This document shows, piece after piece, positions 1 through 6,913 of a DNA stretch of 9,661 nucleotides. The notes beneath the pieces are model-generated. The model was not told the origin of the DNA, ran no database searches, and worked only from the letters and a program-made list of their open reading frames with translations. The translations under genes were made by a program, and so were the position numbers. How positions within the stretch are numbered: position 1 is the stretch's first letter; each line of letters begins with the position of its first letter. Origin of the DNA: UBA1067 sp963661055 (GTDB lineage: Bacteria; Verrucomicrobiota; Kiritimatiellia; RFP12; UBA1067); the NCBI GenBank assembly GCA_963661055.1, contig CAVLAC010000085.1:1-9661 (forward strand). The letters run 5' to 3'.

Positions 1-9
1 CCGCCGTTG

Positions 10-35
10 GTAGGGGGCGGAGTCCCTTCCGCCCC
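10..35 (+). repeat. REP-like hairpin A (GTAG head)
   Basis: A GTAG tetranucleotide (10-13) is followed by a perfect 8-bp stem, GGGGCGGA (14-21) with TCCGCCCC (28-35), closed by the six-base loop GTCCCT (22-27). The same head and loop recur at 40, 6964, 7242 and 7278, and in reverse at 6914 and 9491, with different but still complementary stems. A GTAG foot plus a palindrome is the classic layout of REP elements mobilised by RAYT (TnpA-REP) transposases. No such transposase is seen here, so the link is an inference. Confidence 0.75.
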
Positions 36-39
36 GCTG

Positions 40-65
40 GTAGGGTCGCGCGTCCCTGCGCGACC
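40..65 (+). repeat. REP-like hairpin B (GTAG head)
   Basis: GTAG (40-43) is followed by stem GGTCGCGC (44-51), loop GTCCCT (52-57) and stem GCGCGACC (58-65). It lies exactly 30 bases after hairpin A in the same orientation. Stem positions differ from hairpin A on both arms and remain fully complementary, while head and loop are unchanged. It ends only 10 bases before the start codon of the phosphodiesterase gene. Confidence 0.75.
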
Positions 66-75
66 GCAATATGAT

Positions 76-876
76 ATGAAACTATTGATGATAGGTGATG
101 TAGTGGGTTCGCCTGGCCGGCGAATCCTTAAGCGCGAGGTTCCCCGCCTACGCGCCGAACTACATTTGGATGCCGTTATCGTGAATGCCGAGAATTGCGC
201 GGCGGGTTCGGGCATAACTGCCGCGCTCGCGGACGAAATTCTTTCCAATGGCGTGGACGCGATTACACTTGGTGACCATACTTGGGGGCAAAAGGAGTTT
301 GCGGGGCAGATTGACTCGTGCATGAGTCTTGTGCGTCCAGCCAATTATGCGCCCGAATGCCCAGGCAGGGGTTGGTGTCTTGTGACGCTCCCGACTTGGC
401 AATTCGCCGTTGTGAATATGCAAGGTCGCGTCTTTATGCAACCCACGGTGGAGTGTCCGTTTAAAACCATTGACCGCGTCCTTAATGAAATCCCGAAGGA
501 TGTGCCTGTTTTCGTAGACTTTCATGCGGAAGCGACGAGCGAGAAGATTACTTTTGGGTACTATGTTGACGGACGCGTCACGGCGGTTGTGGGCACCCAC
601 ACTCATATTCAGACCTCGGACGCATTTGTACTCCCTAAGGGCACGGCTTTTTTGAGCGACCTTGGGATGACGGGGCCTTATGTGAGTTCCATTGGTCGCG
701 ATTTGAAGCCTGTCACGCGGCGTTTTGTGACGGGAATGCCTTCGCGGTTTGATGTGGCGGAAGGTCCGAGCACCCTCGAAGGCGCGGTCATTACTTTTGA
801 TGGCGCGACCAAGAAGGCGATTTCCATTGAAACAGTCCGTGTGCGTGAGCCGTATGTTGAAGAAAATGCACGCTAA
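76..876 (+). CDS. ymdB: YmdB-family metallophosphoesterase (2',3'-cyclic nucleotide phosphodiesterase type)
   Basis: A 266-residue protein of the YmdB/TIGR00282 calcineurin-like phosphoesterase family, cytosolic dinuclear-metal enzymes. The Bacillus member hydrolyses 2',3'-cyclic nucleotides and affects biofilm and motility decisions. Metal-site residues appear in family order: D8 (GDVVG), E39-N40 (NAEN), H150 (DFHAEATSEK), H175 and H177 (GTHTHIQT), then the conserved SDLGMTGP segment. The usual GNH asparagine is aspartate here (G66-D67-H68). ATG 76 was chosen because MKLLMIGD begins the domain. The frame is open back to a TTG at 7, but that extension only translates the REP hairpins. No clear Shine-Dalgarno precedes ATG 76. 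The gene lies upstream of serS with a promoter between them, so it is probably a separate unit. Family call is firm; the exact substrate is not shown. Confidence 0.93.
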   Translation: MKLLMIGDVVGSPGRRILKREVPRLRAELHLDAVIVNAENCAAGSGITAALADEILSNGVDAITLGDHTWGQKEFAGQIDSCMSLVRPANYAPECPGRGWCLVTLPTWQFAVVNMQGRVFMQPTVECPFKTIDRVLNEIPKDVPVFVDFHAEATSEKITFGYYVDGRVTAVVGTHTHIQTSDAFVLPKGTAFLSDLGMTGPYVSSIGRDLKPVTRRFVTGMPSRFDVAEGPSTLEGAVITFDGATKKAISIETVRVREPYVEENAR

Positions 877-889
877 ATGCGGCAAAATA

Positions 890-898
890 TGGTATAAT
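890..898 (+). promoter_or_regulatory. extended -10 promoter of serS operon
   Basis: TGG followed by TATAAT (893-898) is an extended -10 box 29 bases before the serS start. No -35 box is visible 16-18 bases upstream, which is usual for extended -10 promoters. Sixteen bases around it (886-901) are identical to those around the PEP-CTERM gene's -10 box (7195-7210). Confidence 0.72.
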
Positions 899-927
899 AT
901 TCTTTATCAGCAAGGAGTTTAGTAGAA

Positions 928-2208
928 ATGATAGACATCAAGAAGCTAAGAGATGATTTTGAAGCGACGGCGCAAGCCCTCGCGCGGCGTGGCGTTGAAC
1001 GCGAACGCCTAGAGAAGGCGCGCGATTTGGATTCTAAGCGCCGCGCTCTCTTGGGTGAAACCGAGACGCTGAAGGCGAAGCGTAATGCCGCGTCGAAAGA
1101 AATTGGTAAGGTCGCTGCGGCGGGCGGCGATATTGCGTCCGCCAAAGCCGAGATGCGTGCGGTAGGCGATCGCATTGCCGAGATTGACCGCGAATTGACT
1201 ACGGTTGAGCACGATTTGCGCGAGACGCTGTTGATGATTCCGAACATTCCCGCGCCAGAGATTCCGACGGGACCTGATAGCTCGACAAATAAGGTCGTGC
1301 GTTTCGTGGGTGAGTGGAAAGACCGTGAGTTCGCGGTGCTTGACCATATGACCGTCGGCGAGAAGCTCGGTATTTTTGACTTCCCGCGCGGCGTTAAGTT
1401 GACGGGCACAGGCTTCCCCATCATTTTGGGGCAGGGTGCGAAGCTCCAGAGGGCGCTTATTCAGTATATGCTCGATTTGCATTGCCAGAAGCAGGGCTAT
1501 ACGGAGATGCTTCCGCCGTTCCTCGTGAACTCGGCTTCTATGACGGGCACGGGACAGCTCCCGAAGTTCGCAGAAGATTTGTATCATAGCGACCTCGATG
1601 ATTTTTGGCTTATTCCGACTGCCGAAGTGCCAGTCACGAACTATTATCGGGATGACATTCTTGATGGCAAGAAGTTGCCGATTAAGTTGACGGCATATAC
1701 ACCGTGTTTCCGCCGCGAAGCGGGTAGCGCGGGCAAGATGACGCGCGGTATGTTACGCGTCCACCAGTTTGATAAGGTGGAAATGGTCAACTTCGTCCAT
1801 CCCGACCACGCTTTTGAGCAGTTGGAAGTACTCGTCCACGAAGCAGAGGAAGTTTTGACGGGTCTCGGACTCCACTTCCGCGTCATTATGCTCAGCTCGG
1901 GCGATATGGGCTTCTCGGCGGCGAAGTGCTATGACTTGGAACTTTGGGCACCTGGCGAGAAGCAGTGGCTGGAAGTCTCGAGTTGCTCGTGCTTTACTGA
2001 TTACCAAGCGCGGCGTTTGAATTGCCGCTTCAAAGACGCGGATGGCAAGACGAAGCTCGTCAATACCCTGAACGGGTCGGGCGTCGCTCTGCCGCGTTTG
2101 ATGGTGGCGTTGCTTGAGCAGTGCCAGAATGCGGATGGCAGCGTGACGATTCCGGAAGTGTTGCGTCCGTATATGGGCGGAATCGATAAACTCGTTCCCG
2201 TCAAGTGA
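928..2208 (+). CDS. serS: seryl-tRNA synthetase
   Basis: Charges tRNA-Ser with serine in the cytosol; class II aminoacyl-tRNA synthetase. At 426 residues it has the normal bacterial length. Residues ~25-105 form the charged, alanine-rich antiparallel coiled-coil arm that contacts the tRNA. The catalytic core shows the serine-site segment TAE (231-233), class II motif 2 around TPCFRREAGSAGKMTRG (258-274, R262/R263/E264), the SSCSCFTDYQARR segment (351-363) and motif 3 with NGSG (382-385) and R390, followed by IPEVLRPYMGG near the C-terminus. AAGGAG at 912-917 is well placed for ATG 928. It is the first gene of a run joined by 4-base overlaps: its TGA overlaps the GTG of the HD-domain gene, so the downstream lipid-type genes may be co-expressed with translation capacity. 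Call is secure. Confidence 0.98.
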   Translation: MIDIKKLRDDFEATAQALARRGVERERLEKARDLDSKRRALLGETETLKAKRNAASKEIGKVAAAGGDIASAKAEMRAVGDRIAEIDRELTTVEHDLRETLLMIPNIPAPEIPTGPDSSTNKVVRFVGEWKDREFAVLDHMTVGEKLGIFDFPRGVKLTGTGFPIILGQGAKLQRALIQYMLDLHCQKQGYTEMLPPFLVNSASMTGTGQLPKFAEDLYHSDLDDFWLIPTAEVPVTNYYRDDILDGKKLPIKLTAYTPCFRREAGSAGKMTRGMLRVHQFDKVEMVNFVHPDHAFEQLEVLVHEAEEVLTGLGLHFRVIMLSSGDMGFSAAKCYDLELWAPGEKQWLEVSSCSCFTDYQARRLNCRFKDADGKTKLVNTLNGSGVALPRLMVALLEQCQNADGSVTIPEVLRPYMGGIDKLVPVK

Positions 2209-3008
2209 TATCCGTAGCCTCTAGTTCGGAGGGAAGTCCGCTTGCTTTGTTGCAGGCGGACTATGTGGCATATGTAGACACCTACCGTGACGCGGCGGGT
2301 GTCTTGCCGAAGATGATGCAGTTAAAGCTCATCCATACTCAAGGAGTTGTGGACGCGGCAACGTGCATTGCGGAAGGCGAGGGCTTTGACGAGCCGACGA
2401 CAATCGCCTGCAAAGCCGCCGCGCTTTTGCATGATACGGGGCGCTACGAACAGCTAAAGCGGTATAATACTTTTCGTGATTCTGAGAGCGTCGATCACGC
2501 CGTCTTCTCGCACGACATTGTGAAGGAGAAGGGGTGGCTCGCGGACTGGACAGATAAGGACGCGATTCTCTGGGCAGTACTCGTCCATAACCGCCGCGAT
2601 ATACCCTCCCCCTCGCCCTCGCCGCGTGCCCTCGTTTGCGCGAAGACGGTGCGTGACGCGGATAAGCTAGACATCTTTCGCGTACTCGAAGACCAAATCA
2701 CGAATACCAATTGGCGAGAGGATAACCGTGCCTTCTGGAATCTGAAGGTAAATGCCGCGCCGAATCCTGTCGTTTTGGACGCAATTCGCGCGGGGAAGCC
2801 TGTCGATTATCAGGCGATAAGTTGTCTCGCGGACTTTGTGCTGATTCAGGTGGGATGGATGATGAACGGACTCGAATACGCCACATCGCGGCAACTTTGT
2901 GCCGCGCGCGGACACCTCGCGTTCCGTCGGCGGTTCTTGCACGAGCTCACCGATTCACCTGCCATAGATGAGATTTGTGATTTAGCGGAGGAGGCACTCG
3001 CGAAATGA
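2205..3008 (+). CDS. HD-domain phosphohydrolase, substrate unknown
   Basis: A 267-residue protein with an HD-type metal-dependent phosphohydrolase signature: H44 (KLIHTQGVV), H76-D77 (ALLHDTGRYEQL) and D152 (VRDADKLDIFRV), the expected H...HD...D order. H98, H103 and H129 may also serve the metal site. Such proteins are soluble hydrolases of nucleotides or related phosphates, but nothing here fixes the substrate. The GTG at 2205 overlaps the serS stop by four bases and lacks a Shine-Dalgarno. An alternative is TTG at 2247 or 2250, downstream of GGAGGG (2228-2233), which would remove 14-15 non-conserved residues. The gene ends in a 4-base overlap with the dehydratase. A functional tie to the polyketide-type genes is possible only from position. 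Family call is good, function unknown. Confidence 0.85.
   Translation: MISVASSSEGSPLALLQADYVAYVDTYRDAAGVLPKMMQLKLIHTQGVVDAATCIAEGEGFDEPTTIACKAAALLHDTGRYEQLKRYNTFRDSESVDHAVFSHDIVKEKGWLADWTDKDAILWAVLVHNRRDIPSPSPSPRALVCAKTVRDADKLDIFRVLEDQITNTNWREDNRAFWNLKVNAAPNPVVLDAIRAGKPVDYQAISCLADFVLIQVGWMMNGLEYATSRQLCAARGHLAFRRRFLHELTDSPAIDEICDLAEEALAK
2987..2994 (+). promoter_or_regulatory. strong ribosome binding site for dehydratase
   Basis: GGAGGAGG lies ten bases before ATG 3005, inside the end of the HD gene. It supports that start and independent re-initiation at the first gene of the polyketide-type module. Confidence 0.7.
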
Positions 3009-3469
3009 AGTCCCTTGAAGAACTTCTTCCTCAGGCGCACCCGATGATTTTGCTTTCGGGGTACACGCCTCTCGCCGCTGATTCGGATGTGGTGGAAGCG
3101 TGGGTGGATGTCTCGGCGGAGTCTCCCTTTTTTGAGGCGGAACTCGGTGGCGTGCCCGCTTGTGTCGCGGCGGAATATATGGCGCAGACAATGGCTCTTT
3201 GCACAGGGCTTTACCGTGCCCGCCGAAACCTGCCGCCCAAAGTCGGTTTTTTGCTTGGTTCGCGGCGTTTGACGCTGAATCTTAAACATTTCACGGCAGG
3301 AAGTCGCTATCGGGTCCGTGTCGAGCCGACATTCTCGGATGAGGAATTTGGCTCTTTTGCTTGCACAATTTTAGAGGACGCGACAGGTAAGGAAGTAGCG
3401 AGTGCCCAGATGAATGCTTTTCAGCCCGAGGGCGAGCTCGCTGTAGATAAATTGGAGGCTTACACATGA
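3005..3469 (+). CDS. hotdog-fold 3-hydroxyacyl-ACP dehydratase-like protein (ApeP type)
   Basis: A 154-residue single hotdog domain resembling the FabZ-like dehydratases of aryl-polyene clusters (ApeP family). Visible landmarks are the N-terminal PQAHPMILL segment (9-17), the EYMAQ helix motif (E57-Q61) that corresponds to EAMAQ of FabZ, and GFLLGSRRLTL, characteristic of this subfamily. The expected role is removing water from 3-hydroxyacyl-ACP during polyene extension in the cytosol. The catalytic histidine of the FabZ HFPGxP loop has no counterpart: the equivalent stretch reads EAELGGVP (44-51). In aryl-polyene systems this subunit type works with a second hotdog partner, so it may need one here; none is encoded in the window. 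ATG 3005 overlaps the preceding stop by four bases and follows a strong Shine-Dalgarno. Confidence 0.82.
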   Translation: MKSLEELLPQAHPMILLSGYTPLAADSDVVEAWVDVSAESPFFEAELGGVPACVAAEYMAQTMALCTGLYRARRNLPPKVGFLLGSRRLTLNLKHFTAGSRYRVRVEPTFSDEEFGSFACTILEDATGKEVASAQMNAFQPEGELAVDKLEAYT

Positions 3470-4188
3470 AGAAAGTTATTGTAACGGGTTCTAGCCGCGG
3501 CATTGGTCGCGCCATTGCACTTAATTTGGCGGCGGCGGGCTATGACCCCGTCATCCATTGTGTGAAGGGACGCGACGCGGCGGAGGAAGTTGCCGCGCAA
3601 GTTCGTGCGCTGGGGGGTACGGGGGACATTCTGCAGTTTGATGTCGCCGACCGCGCCGCCACGCGTGCCGCGCTTGACGGATGGGTTGCCGCGAATGGTG
3701 CTCCCTATGGAGTCGTCTTGAATGCGGGCATCGCGGCGGATAATGCGTTCCCAGCGATGGAAGATGACGAGTGGGATCGCGTAATTCGTACGGATCTCGA
3801 CAGTTTCTATAATATCCTAAAACCGCTCGTTCTGCCGATGGTTCAGGCACATATTCGCGGACGCATCATCGCCCTCTCGTCCCTCTCGGGCATTATTGGC
3901 AATCGGGGACAGACGAATTATTCGGCGGCGAAGGCGGGACTAATTGCCGCCGCGAAGGCGCTCGCCGTGGAACTTGCTCGTCGCGGCATTACGGTGAATT
4001 GTGTCGCGCCAGGCGTTATTGAGACGGAAATGATAGACGGAATCTTCGCCGAAGAAGTGATGAAGGCGATTCCTATGCGCCGCTTTGGTAAGCCCGAGGA
4101 AGTCGCCGCAGTGGTGCGCTTTTTGATGTCCGAAGAAGCCTCGTATGTAACGCGGCAGGTTATTCAGGTGAACGGAGGTATGATTTGA
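3466..4188 (+). CDS. 3-oxoacyl-ACP reductase (FabG-like SDR, ApeQ type)
   Basis: A 240-residue short-chain dehydrogenase/reductase of the FabG group that reduces 3-oxoacyl-ACP with NADPH. The Rossmann glycine motif TGSSRGIG is at 7-14, the NAG motif at 86-88 (LNAG), and the catalytic set is S139, Y152 and K156 (NYSAAKAG). The C-terminal end RQVIQVNGGMI is typical of FabG. It lies between the dehydratase and the ketosynthase, the order seen at the end of aryl-polyene clusters (dehydratase, ketoreductase, ketosynthase), so it is probably the module's dedicated ketoreductase rather than the housekeeping FabG. ATG 3466 overlaps the upstream stop and follows GGAGG (3454-3458) by seven bases. Confidence 0.93.
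   Translation: MKKVIVTGSSRGIGRAIALNLAAAGYDPVIHCVKGRDAAEEVAAQVRALGGTGDILQFDVADRAATRAALDGWVAANGAPYGVVLNAGIAADNAFPAMEDDEWDRVIRTDLDSFYNILKPLVLPMVQAHIRGRIIALSSLSGIIGNRGQTNYSAAKAGLIAAAKALAVELARRGITVNCVAPGVIETEMIDGIFAEEVMKAIPMRRFGKPEEVAAVVRFLMSEEASYVTRQVIQVNGGMI
4174..4178 (+). promoter_or_regulatory. ribosome binding site fixing a TTG start
   Basis: GGAGG ends six bases before TTG 4185. It supports TTG as the start of the ketosynthase and a 4-base TTGA overlap with the reductase stop. Confidence 0.7.
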
Positions 4189-5411
4189 AGCGCCGCGTAG
4201 TCATAACGGGTCGGGGGCTCGTGAGTTCCCTTGGTAATTCGCCAGACGCGGCATTTGCGCGGCTGAAGCGACTTGAGAATTGCGTGGAAGTCTCGCCTGA
4301 GCTCGCGGGCATTGGCAATTTGCAGACGCAACTTTGGGCGCCTTGCCACTTCGAAAAGCCTGCCGAATATACGCGTAAAGTGATTCGTACGATGAGCCCT
4401 GTCTCAATTATGGCACTCTACGCGACGGAACGCGCCCTTGAAGACGCGGGGCTGAAGGACGACCCTTTTGTGAAAGGCGGACGGCTCGGGGTCGCCTACG
4501 GCTCTTGCTCGGGCGGCGTGGAGGCGTGCGCGGACTTCTTTTCTATTGTTAAGGAGCATGTGGTCCGCAATGTGACGAGCTCGACCTATATCCGTATGAT
4601 GCCGCAGACCTGTGCAGTGAATCTCTCGGTCCATTTTGGTACGACAGGGCGCCTTTTGCCGACGGGCACGGCGTGCACTTCGGGGTCACTCGCAATTGGC
4701 GAGGCCTATGAGGCGATTGCTTACGGCAAGCAGGACGCGATGATTGCGGGTGGTGCGGAAGAGTTTAGCGTCACTCAAGTCGCCGTCTTTGATACGCTTT
4801 TTTCGACTTCCCGCAAGAATGACGCACCTAAGACGACGCCGCGCGCCTTTGATTCCGCACGGGACGGACTCGTCATTGGCGATGGCGCGGCAACTCTCAT
4901 TTTGGAAGAGCGCGAACACGCCCTTGCTCGTGGGGCGAAGATTTATGCCGAAGTTGTCGGTTTTGGTATGAATACTGACGGACGCCATGTTACCCAGCCT
5001 AACGCGGATACAATGGCGAATGCTTTGACTCTTGCCCTTGAGGACGCGGGGCTGAGTGCGGACGCAATTGGCTATGTAAACGCGCACGGCACGGCGACCG
5101 ACCTCGGGGACATTGCCGAGGGCACGGCGACAGCGCAAGTTTTTGGCGCGAACCGTCCGCCTGTAAGCACGATTAAGAACTATACAGGGCATACTCTCGG
5201 GGCGTGCGGAGCAATTGAGGCAATTCTCTCCATTGAGATGATGAATGCCGATTGGTTTGCGCCGAATTTGAATTTGGTGAACCCTGATCCAAGGTGTGGT
5301 AATTTGGACCTCATTATGGGTGACGGACGCTCCAAATCGGTTGAGTATGTGATGTCCGATAACTTCGCCTTTGGCGGCGTGAATACCTCCCTCATCTTTA
5401 AGCGGATATGA
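4185..5411 (+). CDS. beta-ketoacyl-ACP synthase (FabF/KAS II-like, aryl-polyene type)
   Basis: A 408-residue condensing enzyme, full length for the KAS I/II thiolase-fold family. It elongates an acyl chain with malonyl-ACP in the cytosol. The complete catalytic set is present: nucleophile C164 in GTACTSGS (161-168), H301 in NAHGTATDLGD and H336 in KNYTGHTLGA, with K331. The C-terminal NFAFGGVNTS segment (393-401) is canonical. It begins with TTG, backed by a well-spaced GGAGG, and overlaps the reductase stop by four bases. Its own stop overlaps the start of the chain-length-factor-like protein, consistent with a ketosynthase/chain-length-factor pair. Membership of the condensing-enzyme family is certain. 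Assignment to aryl polyene rather than ordinary fatty-acid synthesis rests on the neighbours. Confidence 0.94.
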   Translation: MKRRVVITGRGLVSSLGNSPDAAFARLKRLENCVEVSPELAGIGNLQTQLWAPCHFEKPAEYTRKVIRTMSPVSIMALYATERALEDAGLKDDPFVKGGRLGVAYGSCSGGVEACADFFSIVKEHVVRNVTSSTYIRMMPQTCAVNLSVHFGTTGRLLPTGTACTSGSLAIGEAYEAIAYGKQDAMIAGGAEEFSVTQVAVFDTLFSTSRKNDAPKTTPRAFDSARDGLVIGDGAATLILEEREHALARGAKIYAEVVGFGMNTDGRHVTQPNADTMANALTLALEDAGLSADAIGYVNAHGTATDLGDIAEGTATAQVFGANRPPVSTIKNYTGHTLGACGAIEAILSIEMMNADWFAPNLNLVNPDPRCGNLDLIMGDGRSKSVEYVMSDNFAFGGVNTSLIFKRI

Positions 5412-6004
5412 CGCGGGAACTCGAGATTGTTAATTTCAATATAGTTCTGCCCGAGGAGGAACTCGACCTTAGCCGCGTTGCACCCGCTTCGCGGCGACGG
5501 CTTTCGCCTCTTCAGAAGGTATTTTTTCATCTCGCTTCCCAAGTGGAAACTGAGCTGAGCGAAAATACGGTATTTGCGTCCCAATTTGGCGAAATGTCCC
5601 TAACTTGCCGCCTTGTGGAGGAGTTTAATGCGGATGGTTCCGTCTCGCCGAATCGGTTTAGTACATCCGTCTATAATGCCGCTCCAGGGCTTTGGAGTGT
5701 GGCGACAAAGAATCCAGCCCCTTACACAGCCATTGCGGCGGCGGAAGATACGATTGAGAACGGCTTATTAGAACTTTGGGATAGCCCCGCGCGGCAGATG
5801 TTTATTTATGCGGAGGAAGCTCCGAATACCTATGGACTCGGCATTCTATTTGGGAAGGGCAATGGACGCAAAGTGCGCCTTACGACCCATCCCCGCGAAG
5901 AAAGTGCCGCGCCTCTCACTTTTGCCGCGCTTGGTGATTTTTTGCGCGGCACTTTGCCCGAGATTAACGGACGCTTTCTGACGCTTGAGGATGTCGCGTT
6001 ATGA
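5408..6004 (+). CDS. ketosynthase-like chain-length factor (PF13723 type)
   Basis: A 198-residue protein resembling the small ketoacyl-synthase-like subunits (Ketoacyl-synt_2, PF13723) annotated as chain-length factor in aryl-polyene clusters. Diagnostic stretches are the RRLSPLQK segment (30-37), TVFASQFGEM (54-63), SVSPNRFSTSVYNAAPG (78-94) and AIAAAEDTIENGLLE (108-122). It has no C-H-H catalytic set of a ketosynthase, so it is expected to be non-catalytic and to pair with the upstream synthase to set chain length. It is somewhat shorter than the members I remember and has no second thiolase half. ATG 5408 overlaps the upstream stop by four bases. No good Shine-Dalgarno is seen, so translational coupling is likely. 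Confidence 0.82.
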   Translation: MTRELEIVNFNIVLPEEELDLSRVAPASRRRLSPLQKVFFHLASQVETELSENTVFASQFGEMSLTCRLVEEFNADGSVSPNRFSTSVYNAAPGLWSVATKNPAPYTAIAAAEDTIENGLLELWDSPARQMFIYAEEAPNTYGLGILFGKGNGRKVRLTTHPREESAAPLTFAALGDFLRGTLPEINGRFLTLEDVAL

Positions 6005-6720
6005 GGATAAATGAGCGCGGCTTTCGGGCGTTTCTCTTGCTCGCACTCTTTAATTTGGGTGGACTCGCACTTTTACCTGTCTTTTTGCTCGTGTGGAGCA
6101 ATACGGCGCGGCACTTTATAGTACGTTCTCTTTGGCGATTCTATGTCGCGCTTCTGAACTTTTCGCGGCTTATTCATATTGAGCGCGGCACTTTGGGCAA
6201 TTATCGCGGCACAATTCTCGCGTGTAATCATCCGTCTTTACTCGATGTTGTGATGATTAGTGCTTATGTGCCACGGACGCTTTTCATTGCCAAGAAAGCC
6301 CTGCGGAATAATCCGTTTTGTGCGGCGAGTGTGCGGTCACTTTCCTTGCCAGCGGATGCGGACCTCTTCGCGGCGGCGGCACCGAAGCTCGCGGCAGGGT
6401 GGAATGTGCTGATTTTCCCTGAAGGGACGCGCTCCCCGAACGATGTGGGCTTCCAACCCTTTAAGCGCGGTTGCGCACAATTGGCATTGCGGACGGGTGC
6501 GCCCCTTGTTTGCATTGGGGAGACACTTTCGCCGCGAATACTGGGCAAAGGACAGTCCGTTTGGGATATGGGCGAGCGGTGTATTACGGCGACTTTTAAG
6601 GCGGATGAGCCCACAATCGAGACGCAAAAGCCCGGTGAAAGCCTCCACTCTGCCGCGATTCGCGTAACACAAGAACTTAATTCCCGCATTCAAAGGCTAT
6701 GCGTGAAGCGGAGTTGTTAA
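6001..6720 (+). CDS. 1-acyl-sn-glycerol-3-phosphate acyltransferase-like (LPLAT/PlsC family)
   Basis: A 239-residue membrane-associated acyltransferase. An N-terminal hydrophobic segment spans roughly residues 8-32. The acyltransferase box is NHPSLLD (76-82), giving the HX4D motif H77/D82, and the acceptor-binding motif FPEGTRSP is at 139-146. Family members move an acyl chain from ACP or CoA to a lysophospholipid or similar acceptor at the inner membrane. In aryl-polyene clusters a comparable enzyme is thought to attach the polyene to its lipid anchor; that role here is inferred from context. ATG 6001 overlaps the chain-length-factor stop by four bases. The last codons and the TAA lie inside a repeat word (GAGTTGTTAA) that recurs at 8291-8300, so the natural C-terminus may have been replaced by repeat sequence. 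Confidence 0.9.
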   Translation: MRINERGFRAFLLLALFNLGGLALLPVFLLVWSNTARHFIVRSLWRFYVALLNFSRLIHIERGTLGNYRGTILACNHPSLLDVVMISAYVPRTLFIAKKALRNNPFCAASVRSLSLPADADLFAAAAPKLAAGWNVLIFPEGTRSPNDVGFQPFKRGCAQLALRTGAPLVCIGETLSPRILGKGQSVWDMGERCITATFKADEPTIETQKPGESLHSAAIRVTQELNSRIQRLCVKRSC

Positions 6721-6758
6721 CCTTCTGATAATTATATTAACCGTGTAGAGTTGTAGAA
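6711..6758 (+). repeat. dispersed repeat word, copy 1
   Basis: From GGAGTTGTTAA across the end of the acyltransferase gene to CCGTGTAGAGTTGTAGAA, this stretch matches 8291-8338 in the same orientation with only a few differences in the AT-rich centre. It shows that intergenic repeat DNA starts inside the coding region. CCTTCT (6721-6726) and AGAAGG (6755-6760) could pair, but the loop is long and no U-run follows, so I do not call a terminator. Confidence 0.6.
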
Positions 6759-6773
6759 GGGGTGCCGATTTGA

Positions 6774-6803
6774 CGCAAAGTTCGCAAAGGTTTTAACGCA
6801 AAG
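6774..6803 (+). repeat. CGCAAAG repeat words
   Basis: Three copies of CGCAAAG start at 6774, 6783 and 6797. The word returns near 8183 (GTTCGCAAAGAG) and, on the other strand, as the CTCTGCG words near 7121-7140. This is non-coding repeat filler between genes. Confidence 0.55.
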
Positions 6804-6843
6804 GCTTTGGGGGATAGATTGGTTATGTGGGGTTGTTTTTTAA

Positions 6844-6875
6844 CACAGAGGCACAGAATCACAGAGGCACAGAGA
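6844..6875 (+). repeat. 8-base tandem repeat CACAGAGG, copy 1
   Basis: Four units of CACAGA plus two variable bases begin at 6844, 6852, 6860 and 6868, an exact 8-base period. They are preceded by a T-run and TTAA, as in the other copies at 8237 (+) and 7033-7066 (-). Confidence 0.7.
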
Positions 6876-6881
6876 AGAGGA

Positions 6882-6897
6882 GGGCGGCAAGCCGCCC
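6882..6897. repeat. short GC hairpin
   Basis: GGGCGGC (6882-6888) and GCCGCCC (6891-6897) are perfect complements around AA. It has no GTAG head and no T-run, so neither a REP call nor a terminator call is supported. It lies just before the inverted REP pair. Confidence 0.5.
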
Positions 6898-6913
6898 GTA
6901 ATTTCTAGCATGC

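Noticed and set aside
7..75. N-terminal extension of the YmdB protein from TTG 7
   Set aside because: The 23 extra residues only translate the two REP-like hairpins, and the conserved domain begins at ATG 76.
160..885. Long minus-strand frame opposite the phosphodiesterase, and similar minus-strand frames over serS and the polyketide-type genes
   Set aside because: They are shadows of strongly conserved plus-strand genes, with no recognisable domains or ribosome binding sites.
2461..2468. GGTATAAT inside the HD-domain gene
   Set aside because: It lacks the TG extension and a -35 box and lies in the middle of a coding region; probably chance.
6844..6875. CRISPR array from the regular CACAGAGG repeats
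   Set aside because: Units are 8 bases with no spacers and no cas genes nearby.
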